Below, in pieces: positions 54,755-62,673 of a DNA stretch of 64,000 bases. Origin of the DNA: RBG-16-34-14 sp963798865 (GTDB taxonomy: Bacteria > Bacteroidota > Ignavibacteria > Ignavibacteriales > Ignavibacteriaceae); contig CAWCVZ010000022.1 of the NCBI GenBank assembly GCA_963798865.1, positions 1-64,000 of the forward strand, in the 5' to 3' direction. A program made the position numbers and the translations under genes. The first letter of the stretch is position 1. Each line of letters opens with the position of its first letter. Below the pieces are notes generated by a model that worked only from the letters and a program-made list of their open reading frames with translations, did not search any database and was not told the DNA's origin.

Positions 54755-56116
54755 TTAAAAATATTCCCTGATTTTAAATTCAGCTCCTATTTTATCTTCA
54801 ACAATTTGTCTTGATTTTTCAATCTCTGCTTCATCAATTGAAACAACCGACATTACAACTTTCTCAACATATTGTTTCGCACTTTTAGCAAATGTAATCA
54901 CTTCGTTAAACATTCTTTTTTCAACTCTCATTAACTCCGCATATTTGGAAGCATCTGACGCATTAAGACTTATAGAAACTGTATCAATAGTGCCCATTAA
55001 CTCAGGAGTAATATCCCGCTTATTTATAAAACTGCCATGACCGTTTGTATCAAGCCTGGTTCTTCCGCCGTTTTGTTTAGTAAACTTTGCAATTGTTTTT
55101 ACAACATCCCATCTTATAGTTGGTTCACCGTAACCGCAAAAAACTACTTCTTTATATTTCTTAGGATCACCAATTTCTTCAATATATTTTTCAGCCGGTG
55201 GCTCTTCATTTCTAGTCATTTTTAAATTGTAGCCTTCTAAAACTGCATCGGTTTTCCTATTGCAGAATACACAATCCGCAGTGCACCTGTTTGTAATGTT
55301 AACATACAAACTTTCACCTATTTTATAAGTGAAGCTTGTATCAGGCAGGGAGCCGATACCAAATAAACGGAAAGCATTTATCGAAGTTATTCTTGCCAAA
55401 TCTTCAATTGAAACTTTATGAAGTTCAGCTATTTTTTCTGCAACAAGTTTAACGTAAGAGGGTTCATTTCTTTTTCCACGATGAGGCACCGGAGTCATAA
55501 ATGGAGAATCGGTTTCAATTAGAAGATGCTGTAGCCTTATATTTGATAAAGTATCGCGGAGTAAATCAGCTTTTTTGAAAGTAATATTCCCTGTAAATGA
55601 AATAAAAAATTTCATTCTTATTAAATCTTTAGCATCTGATAATGAACCATTAAAGCAATGAAACTGTCCGCGTAATCCACTGCTGCAATATTCCTTAACA
55701 ATTTTTAAAACATCTTCATCTGATTCACGATTATGGACCACAATAGGCAGATTTAATTTTAAAGCAAGTTCAATCTGCGAACGAAAGGCTTCGATCTGTT
55801 TTTCCTTCGGTGAAAAATCATAATAATAGTCGAGACCGATTTCACCAATTGCAACAACTTTAGGATGAGCTGCTAAATCTTCAATCGCTTTAAGATTTTC
55901 ATTCGTCCACTCTTTTGTATCGTGCGGATGAACTCCAACAGCAGCATATATCATTTCATACTTATCAGCAAGAGCTAAAGTTTGTTTAGCAGTTTCAATA
56001 TCTGTTGCGGGAACAATTATATAATCCACGCCAGAGGATTTAGCATTTTCAATTACTTTATCAATGTCTTCATCAAAATTGGGATAAAATAAATGTGCGT
56101 GAGTATCTATAAACAT
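54755..56116 (-). CDS. TatD-family nuclease fused to a radical SAM domain
   Basis: 453 residues. Residues 1-255 are a TatD metal-dependent DNase: H6 and H8 (DTHAHLF), E92 (IGEIGLDYYYDFSP), H128 (VVHNRES), H153 (FHCFNGS), D203 (IETDSPF). From about 265 a radical SAM domain follows with C278, C282, C285 (RCTADCVFCNRK) for the 4Fe-4S cluster, FCGYGEPTIR for SAM binding, and a C-terminal barrel half. Radical SAM proteins linked to TatD are known as separate neighbours, so the fusion suggests the two act together. The radical SAM reaction is unknown. Start ATG 56116. Confidence 0.88.
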   Translation of the reverse strand: MFIDTHAHLFYPNFDEDIDKVIENAKSSGVDYIIVPATDIETAKQTLALADKYEMIYAAVGVHPHDTKEWTNENLKAIEDLAAHPKVVAIGEIGLDYYYDFSPKEKQIEAFRSQIELALKLNLPIVVHNRESDEDVLKIVKEYCSSGLRGQFHCFNGSLSDAKDLIRMKFFISFTGNITFKKADLLRDTLSNIRLQHLLIETDSPFMTPVPHRGKRNEPSYVKLVAEKIAELHKVSIEDLARITSINAFRLFGIGSLPDTSFTYKIGESLYVNITNRCTADCVFCNRKTDAVLEGYNLKMTRNEEPPAEKYIEEIGDPKKYKEVVFCGYGEPTIRWDVVKTIAKFTKQNGGRTRLDTNGHGSFINKRDITPELMGTIDTVSISLNASDASKYAELMRVEKRMFNEVITFAKSAKQYVEKVVMSVVSIDEAEIEKSRQIVEDKIGAEFKIREYF

Positions 56117-56149
56117 AAAAGTCCTGAAATATCAAATAAATGAATGATT

Positions 56150-56263
56150 GAATATCCATAAAATGATCGTTGAAAATTGAATATTGAGCAATGAAAATTT
56201 CTAACTGGGAACACAATATCCAATACTCAACAATCAATTTTCAATTTTCAATTTATATCATTA
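56150..56263. repeat. Inverted spacer repeat
   Basis: The left part (TTGAAAATTGAATATTGAG) and the right part (CAATACTCAACAATCAATT, then TTTCAATTTTCAATT) are largely reverse complements, so the spacer between the TonB receptor and the TatD fusion can fold back on itself. CAAT/ATTG words predominate as in the octamer arrays, but the period is not strictly eight. Confidence 0.5.
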
Positions 56264-56268
56264 ATATT

Positions 56269-58443
56269 TTAAAGAGTTACTTCTAAACTTAAGCTAAAAT
56301 TTCTGATTGGTGCAAGATTACCGATTAACTCCACATAGTTATAATTCAAAATGTTGTTTGCATTAAAAAAAACTTTTAAAGGGATGCTGCCGAGATTAAA
56401 ATAATAACCGGCCCGTAAATCAAGAAGAAAAACTTGAACTCTGAGTTCGCCATCCGGGACTAAACCAAGATTAATTAATTCTTCATCAATTTCCTCAACA
56501 CGGCTCCAGTATTTGAAATCAGAGCCTGCTAAAAAATTCCCGAGGGTAAAATCAATCCTGCTGTTAAAAGTATGCCTTGGACGGTACTTCAATGTTTTAT
56601 TCTCTTCAATGTCCCGTGCCCAGAGATAAGCATAGCTAAACGAAAGTGTAGTATTAATATTTTTTAGATCTATCGTTGATTGAAACTCACATCCCTGGAT
56701 TCTTGCTCTTGTTACATTATCAAATATTATTAATCCATCTGCAGGGTCTATACCCGGTTCAATAAAATCATAAAACTCGCTATGGAACAATGCAAGATCA
56801 AAGGTTAATGGTTCAAAAGGTTTATAATTAACTCCGCCTTCAACAGTAAGATTCGTTTCTGATTTTAATTGTGGATTTGGTTTTACTGTAATACCGCTTG
56901 CGGAAGTTGAAGTAAAAGCTTCGGCAGGAGTTGGCGCTCTGAACCCTGTACCAATTGATGTTCTGAAAATTAATTCATCGGAGAATTTATAATTCAATCC
57001 GAATTTAGGTGAGAGAGCATTGCTTCCTTTTAATGTATCAAGTTTATTGTAATCGTATCTCAAACCAAGCGAAGCAATTAAAGGAAAATCAAATTTTAAA
57101 TCTGCGCTGGAATATCCTCCAAAACTTAGTGATGTCGGATTTCCAAAAAGATTTGAATTAACTTTTGCATCAGAAATTTCAATCCCTGAAACTAAAATTA
57201 AATTATTAGATAGACTTGAGTTAAGTTGAATTTCTCCACGATATAACTTTGTTCTTGATTTATTAAGAGGAGTTGCACCATCATTCCAATTTGTATAATA
57301 GTAACTTCCTTTTACTTTTAGTAACAGGTTATCATTAATAATTTGTTTATAAATTAATCCATAAACATTTCTGTCTGCTTCAACAACCTGTCCAATATCA
57401 CTAACAGGAGGAACCAACGCATTTCGGGAATTTCTCCAGTAAACAAAATTGCCGCTTTTTTTTGTGAAGATATTTGCAAGAAACATTAAAGATGAGTTAG
57501 AAGAAAATTTAAAATCACTTTTAATAAAACCGATATATCTTTTTGAAAAATTGTTCTGCCTGTAACCAAGGTCTTCAAGCCGGGATAATGAAGCTGCTAT
57601 TCCAAAATTATCAAAAGTATTTGCATAAGAAATTATCTGACCATTAAATAATCTGTACTCACCGGACCAATCCCATTCTTTGTAAGCAGGTTTATCGTAT
57701 GCACCGATATAAGATTTAAAATATAAAGACTGTTTTTCAGGAATTTTTTTTGTAATAAGATTTACAACTCCGCCAATTGCGGTTGAGCCATAGAGAGAAC
57801 TTGCCGCACCTTTCACAACCTCTATTCTATCAAGCACTGTCATTGGAATTACTTCCCAAATAGTTTCGCCGGTATCGCCTGTATAAAAAGGTAAGCCATC
57901 AATCGCAAGCAAAACCCTTGAGCCGGCTCCCCTGCTGTAACCGCTTGAACCCCTGATGCTAATTTGATCTTCCGTCATATTAATACCGGGAATGTATTTG
58001 AGTGCATCTTCAAGATTTGTAAAATTTTTCTTTGATATAAGATCTTCACCAAGCACTTCCGCACTCACCGGCAGCTCCGATATTTTTTGTTCATACTTCC
58101 CGGCAGTTACAATTACCTGCTCTGTCTCAACAGGATTTTCAATTAAAACAATATCAACTGTTACAGGTTTATTAACCACTACTGTTTTTATTCTTCTTGA
58201 CTTATAACCGATTATGGAAAACTCAAGATTGTAAACATTGGGTATAAGATTTTCAATTATATATTTTCCGTTAAGATCGGTTGCCGCCCCATTATTATTT
58301 TCAAGAATGATAATATTAACACCTGGCAATGGATGGTTAAGTGAATCAGTAACTTTTCCGGAGATTGAAAAAGTTTGTGAGAAAAATTCAACCGGTAAAA
58401 AGAATATTGTTAAAATTATTATTAGAATTTTATTAGAAAACAT
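56269..58443 (-). CDS. TonB-dependent receptor
   Basis: 724 residues from ATG 58443; an earlier methionine would put 20 charged residues before the signal peptide. Signal peptide ends FFSQ. A CarboxypepD-regulatory-like domain (FSISGKVTDSLNHPLPGV) is followed by a plug (LKYIPGINMTEDQISIRGSS, VLLAIDGLPFYTGDTG, DRIEVVKGAASSLYGSTAIGG) and a barrel ending in an aromatic/hydrophobic strand (FSLSLEVTL). It imports a ligand across the outer membrane with TonB. It sits after a lipoprotein gene and purM on the minus strand. The substrate is unknown; siderophore or vitamin types are typical. Confidence 0.88.
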   Translation of the reverse strand: MFSNKILIIILTIFFLPVEFFSQTFSISGKVTDSLNHPLPGVNIIILENNNGAATDLNGKYIIENLIPNVYNLEFSIIGYKSRRIKTVVVNKPVTVDIVLIENPVETEQVIVTAGKYEQKISELPVSAEVLGEDLISKKNFTNLEDALKYIPGINMTEDQISIRGSSGYSRGAGSRVLLAIDGLPFYTGDTGETIWEVIPMTVLDRIEVVKGAASSLYGSTAIGGVVNLITKKIPEKQSLYFKSYIGAYDKPAYKEWDWSGEYRLFNGQIISYANTFDNFGIAASLSRLEDLGYRQNNFSKRYIGFIKSDFKFSSNSSLMFLANIFTKKSGNFVYWRNSRNALVPPVSDIGQVVEADRNVYGLIYKQIINDNLLLKVKGSYYYTNWNDGATPLNKSRTKLYRGEIQLNSSLSNNLILVSGIEISDAKVNSNLFGNPTSLSFGGYSSADLKFDFPLIASLGLRYDYNKLDTLKGSNALSPKFGLNYKFSDELIFRTSIGTGFRAPTPAEAFTSTSASGITVKPNPQLKSETNLTVEGGVNYKPFEPLTFDLALFHSEFYDFIEPGIDPADGLIIFDNVTRARIQGCEFQSTIDLKNINTTLSFSYAYLWARDIEENKTLKYRPRHTFNSRIDFTLGNFLAGSDFKYWSRVEEIDEELINLGLVPDGELRVQVFLLDLRAGYYFNLGSIPLKVFFNANNILNYNYVELIGNLAPIRNFSLSLEVTL

Positions 58444-58459
58444 ATCTAAATAAAAATAA

Positions 58460-58975
58460 TTAATTTCCTCCCGGCGGCTGAGGCGGCGGATTATTAAAAT
58501 CACAGGTAATATTTATGTTTTTTACAAGAGTATTTTCAGGGATATAAAGAACTCCCGGTTTAGTAGTATCCCCATCATTATAAAATAAACCTGCAACAAA
58601 CCAGTCAACCCTGTTTAATGAAACATCCTGTTTAGCTGTTTGAGCAACTGCAACATAAGAATAATTCCCCGGTGTAGAAAAACCTGCTTCTGGAAGTACG
58701 GCAGAGTCCCTTGAGTTGTAAATATATTCAGTCGTACCAAAAGGAATTTCCTCACTTATATAGCGAATATTCTGTAAAGAGAAATCAGATATTGAATTTA
58801 AAGGATCTTTAAATATTACAAGATGCGTTCTGGTTATACTATCCGGCCATTGACCAATAAAAATTATTTTTCCACTAAACCCTGATTGTGTACCAGGAAG
58901 CGGTTCAATACCTTTATCGCAGCCAATTAAATATAGAATCAAAAATAAAAAAACTGCTGATGATTTTATCATCAT
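58460..58975 (-). CDS. Lipoprotein preceding the TonB receptor
   Basis: 171 residues with a lipoprotein signal (FLILYLIGC) and a body with GFSGKIIFIGQWPDS, a hint of a beta-sandwich, ending in a proline-rich tail (NPPPQPPGG). It overlaps the stop of purM by four bases (ATGA) and is 16 bases before the TonB receptor start, so it is probably co-expressed as its outer-membrane partner. No family name can be given. Confidence 0.7.
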   Translation of the reverse strand: MMIKSSAVFLFLILYLIGCDKGIEPLPGTQSGFSGKIIFIGQWPDSITRTHLVIFKDPLNSISDFSLQNIRYISEEIPFGTTEYIYNSRDSAVLPEAGFSTPGNYSYVAVAQTAKQDVSLNRVDWFVAGLFYNDGDTTKPGVLYIPENTLVKNINITCDFNNPPPQPPGGN

Positions 58976-59967
58976 TCAACTTTGCCAACTATAAATGATT
59001 CTTCACCGAGTTCTTCTGCAATTTTTATAACTTCTTTTTGCTGATCTTTATTTACAATCGCTATTAAACCAATTCCAAGATTAAAAACTTTTCTCATTTC
59101 TTCGTCGGTTATTTTCCCGGTTTGCTGTATCAGTTTAAAAATTGGCAAAACTTCCCATTGATCCCAGGATATTCTTAGCCTCAAACCTTCTGAAAGAATC
59201 CTTATAGTGTTTCCCACAATTCCACCTCCGGTAATGTGGGATAAACCTTTTAATTTACATTTTTCCTTTAATGCATTTATTAATTTTAAATAAGATTTAT
59301 GAACTCTCAATAATTCCTCACCTAAAGTTGAATTCAATTCAGATATTTTTTCCTTAGGATTAAATTTGGAGAGTAGAACTTTTCTTGCTAGAGAATAGCC
59401 ATTGGTATGAAGACCATTTGATTTAAATCCAATTAAGAGATCTCCTTTCTTAATTGATTTCCCATCAATAATTTTTTTCTTATCGACAATTCCTACAATC
59501 GTTCCGGACATATCATATTCTTTTTCATGATAAATCCCCGGCATTTCTGCTGTTTCACCGCCAATTAATGCACAGCCATTTTCTTTACACGCTTTTGCAA
59601 ATCCCTCAATAATACTGGCAGCAACATCAGGATTCAGTTTTCCGAATGCGAGATAATCTAAAAAATAAAGCGGATTGGCTCCGCATACTGCAATATCATT
59701 TACACAATGATTAACAAGATCCTGTCCAACTGTATTGTGAATGTTCATTGCAAATGCAATTTTTAATTTAGTACCAACTCCATCAACACTTGAAACAAGA
59801 ACAGGCTCTGTATATTCAGAAAGATTCAATTTGAAGAAGGCACCAAAAAGTCCGATATCTGAAAGTACATTTTTGTTGAATGTTGACTTTGCAAATTTCT
59901 TAATTCTTTTAACAGTTTCATCACCGGCATTAATATCAACTCCGGCAGCTCTATAAGTATTCTCCAA
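58972..59967 (-). CDS. purM: Phosphoribosylformylglycinamidine cyclo-ligase
   Basis: 331 residues, the AIR synthetase of purine biosynthesis: FGAM plus ATP to AIR. Motifs are YRAAGVDINAGDE at the start, SSVDGVGTKLKIA, NHCVNDIAVCGANPLYFLDY, GCALIGGETAEMPGIY, GLHTNGYSLAR and HITGGGIVGN. Length fits. No other pur gene is near. Its overlap with a lipoprotein-TonB receptor pair is an odd operon partner. Start ATG 59967. Confidence 0.95.
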   Translation of the reverse strand: MENTYRAAGVDINAGDETVKRIKKFAKSTFNKNVLSDIGLFGAFFKLNLSEYTEPVLVSSVDGVGTKLKIAFAMNIHNTVGQDLVNHCVNDIAVCGANPLYFLDYLAFGKLNPDVAASIIEGFAKACKENGCALIGGETAEMPGIYHEKEYDMSGTIVGIVDKKKIIDGKSIKKGDLLIGFKSNGLHTNGYSLARKVLLSKFNPKEKISELNSTLGEELLRVHKSYLKLINALKEKCKLKGLSHITGGGIVGNTIRILSEGLRLRISWDQWEVLPIFKLIQQTGKITDEEMRKVFNLGIGLIAIVNKDQQKEVIKIAEELGEESFIVGKVE

Positions 59968-60270
59968 TTTCCCTCTTATAAGATTTTAATGTGATATTAA
60001 AATTTAGTATTAAATGAAAACTTTAACAAAGATGATATATTCTTGTAGTAATTATTCTACAAAAATCCAATAAATATTTGTTAATCATCAACTAATTTAA
60101 TTTCATATCTCTCACTTCTGAAAAATGAAAAACTCATTTTCTCTGAATAAAGAAACACAGGTTGCAAAAGCTTTAATTATTTCTCTTTAATCAATATTTA
60201 ACGATTTAAAGTATTGGAACGCTTTTTGGAAAATTATTACTACAATTTAATCCTATAAAAGGGTAAGGAT
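59968..60270. other. 303-base divergent spacer
   Basis: AT-rich, no coding signal and no repeat recognised. It separates purM (minus) from the cytochrome gene (plus), so it should hold promoters for both. AAAGGGTAAGG lies eight or more bases before the cytochrome ATG. Confidence 0.45.
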
Positions 60271-62358
60271 ATGAAAAAAATAATACGACTACTACTTTTT
60301 ACTACGCTTTTAATAAATTTTTCTTTTGCACAAACAGCAATGATAAAAACCGAGGCATTAACTCCTCACCGCCTCACTACAATGGGCTTTACAACAAATT
60401 CAGTTTCATCCGGTTTGAACAATGTTCCCAAACAAACCTACGTATATCTCTCCGCTTGGAATATTGGTAATGACGAGCCAATTAGTTCTGCCACCTTTAC
60501 CTTAATTTCTAAACCTGCAGCATCTACAGCAGATTTGGAAATAATTAATCCTACATGGGTTCAGTTTAAACCGGATGTTTCTGGTACTTATACAGTAAAA
60601 GTTTCAATTGTTACAGCAACAGGAATTGCAGATACAACTACTGAAATTTATGCATCTGATTTTGTTGGCGTTGGTAAATTTGAAGGTACAACAGCAGCAT
60701 TTCCACAATGTATGAGCTGTCACTCATCCGATCCAGCAAACTTTACAGAAATTTTTGATAGATGGAAAGTTTCGGGTCATGCTACAAAATTCAAAAGAGA
60801 TATTGATGATCCAACTGGTCATACCAATGCAAGCTGCTTTAAATGCCATACAGTTGGAACAGACCATAATATAGCAGCATCGAATAATGGTTTTGATGAT
60901 ATTGCAGCTTCTGTCGGCTGGACCTGGTACGGCCCACCGCAACCAGGAAAATGGGATTCAATAAAAACTTACTATCCTGAATTAGTAAATCATGCTACAA
61001 TAGGTTGTGAAAGCTGCCACGGTCCTGGTAAAGAACATGCTTATGGCGGTCATATTGAAAAAATTGGATTAACAGTAAATGCCGGCGCTTGCGCACAATG
61101 CCACGATGAACCGTGGAGACATAATAAATTTGCTCAGTTTGAAAACTCGCTTCATTCCGAAGCTCTTTGGAGTTCTTCTTTCGCTCAAGGTTCATCTTCT
61201 CAAAACAATAGCCTTGGTAATTGTATAAGATGCCATGATGGACAAGGTTTTGTAAACTTTACAAAAGGCAGAATAACCAATACCACAGGAATGTTAGAAA
61301 CACAACATACATATATAACTTGTGCAACTTGCCATGATCCTCACGGAAATAGTAATGAACACCAGCTGCGCAGCACACCGGAAGGTTCTGATACTCTTGC
61401 AAATGGATACCAATATACAATTGGCGGAACAGGTCGTTTATGTATGAATTGCCATAAAGCAAGAGCAAATAATGTTACTTACGTACAAACAAACGTTTCT
61501 AATTCACACTGGGGACCGCATCATTCAGTTCAGGCAGATGTTTATTTAGGACAAAATGCCGCTGAATTTAATGGAGTTCCTTACGTTAGCGGTTATCATA
61601 AACTTGTTTTTGAAAATGCCTGCGTTGACTGCCATATGGTTGCTACAACTGATACCGGAACTGTTACAAGAGATAGAGTTGGTGGTCACTCCTGGAAATT
61701 ACATGATGAAGAAAATAATTATTATCATTCAGCTACCTGTGTTCCCTGCCATGGTCAAATTAATAGCTGGGATGATTTTATTGCATCTAAAGATTTTGAT
61801 GGTGATGGTACAAAAGAAAGTATTCCACAGGAGATTGCAGGTCTTGAAACCTTATTAAGCACCTGGCTGCCTCCATCAGGAATTGACTCAATTGACTATA
61901 CCCAGATTACTACTGAAAACCAAAAGAAAGCATTCTTCAACTACCAGCTTATTGCAAATGATGGAAGCAAGGGAATGCATAATGCAAGGTTCTCAATAGA
62001 TGTCCTTACAAAATCAATTATTGCTCTTGGCGGAACTGTTGATGTTGAAGAGGATGATAATACTTCTCCGACAGATTATGCTTTAATCCAGAATTATCCG
62101 AATCCATTCAATCCTTCTACAAAAATAAGATACAATGTACCTTATGACAGCAATGTAAAAATCACAATCTATAATGTTACAGGCGAAGTTGTAAAAGTTC
62201 TTGTAGATGCCTTTAACAGAGCTGGATTGCATGAAACAGAATTCAATACTAGGGGAACAGATCTGTCATCCGGAGTTTATTTCTACAGTATAGAGGCAAA
62301 TGCTGTTGATAGATCTAATTCATTCAGAGAAACGAAAAAGATGGTACTTCTCAAATAA
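60271..62358 (+). CDS. Nine-heme c-type cytochrome with T9SS sorting domain
   Basis: 695 residues. Signal peptide (LLINFSFAQ), an Ig-like beta domain (about 30-130), then nine CXXCH heme motifs between C147 and C490: CMSCH, CFKCH, CESCH, CAQCH, CIRCH, CATCH, CMNCH, CVDCH, CVPCH. A helical segment follows (GSKGMHNARFSIDVLTKSI) resembling the closing helices of cytochrome c554/c552-type multiheme proteins. The T9SS domain starts near 603 (LIQNYPNPFNP, ending KKMVLLK). It is expected to be exported, loaded with heme and moved to the cell surface by T9SS. A close paralogue follows. Confidence 0.92.
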   Translation: MKKIIRLLLFTTLLINFSFAQTAMIKTEALTPHRLTTMGFTTNSVSSGLNNVPKQTYVYLSAWNIGNDEPISSATFTLISKPAASTADLEIINPTWVQFKPDVSGTYTVKVSIVTATGIADTTTEIYASDFVGVGKFEGTTAAFPQCMSCHSSDPANFTEIFDRWKVSGHATKFKRDIDDPTGHTNASCFKCHTVGTDHNIAASNNGFDDIAASVGWTWYGPPQPGKWDSIKTYYPELVNHATIGCESCHGPGKEHAYGGHIEKIGLTVNAGACAQCHDEPWRHNKFAQFENSLHSEALWSSSFAQGSSSQNNSLGNCIRCHDGQGFVNFTKGRITNTTGMLETQHTYITCATCHDPHGNSNEHQLRSTPEGSDTLANGYQYTIGGTGRLCMNCHKARANNVTYVQTNVSNSHWGPHHSVQADVYLGQNAAEFNGVPYVSGYHKLVFENACVDCHMVATTDTGTVTRDRVGGHSWKLHDEENNYYHSATCVPCHGQINSWDDFIASKDFDGDGTKESIPQEIAGLETLLSTWLPPSGIDSIDYTQITTENQKKAFFNYQLIANDGSKGMHNARFSIDVLTKSIIALGGTVDVEEDDNTSPTDYALIQNYPNPFNPSTKIRYNVPYDSNVKITIYNVTGEVVKVLVDAFNRAGLHETEFNTRGTDLSSGVYFYSIEANAVDRSNSFRETKKMVLLK

Positions 62359-62673
62359 TCCTCTTCCGTTTTTTTCGAATCCCTACCCGGTTCTTTACGG
62401 AACCGGGTTTTTTATTTTAAAGATTAATTCAAATTTAATATTCCCATATCCTGCAATTGATAATTAATGCACAACATTTGCTAAATAGCATTTGAAAAAA
62501 TGACAACCTCTCAATTTTGAAAAACAAATATTCATTTTTCTTTTATTAAAGAATTTTACCCGAAGCATATTTAATAATTAACTATAATTCAACATTAATA
62601 TTTATCAAACAAACGGAACATTTTTTGCTTGGGTCTGAACAGACAAATAAAATATTCACAAAGGGGAATATGT
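62359..62673. other. 315-base spacer between the cytochromes
   Basis: Holds a strong terminator (62385-62413) and otherwise AT-rich sequence without a gene. An AAAGGGG ribosome binding site (62660-62666) precedes the next cytochrome, so the second gene probably has its own promoter here. Confidence 0.55.
62385..62413 (+). terminator. Rho-independent terminator
   Basis: Perfect nine-base stem ACCCGGTTC (62385-62393) with GAACCGGGT (62400-62408), six-base loop, then TTTTTT. It ends the first cytochrome transcript. Confidence 0.93.
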
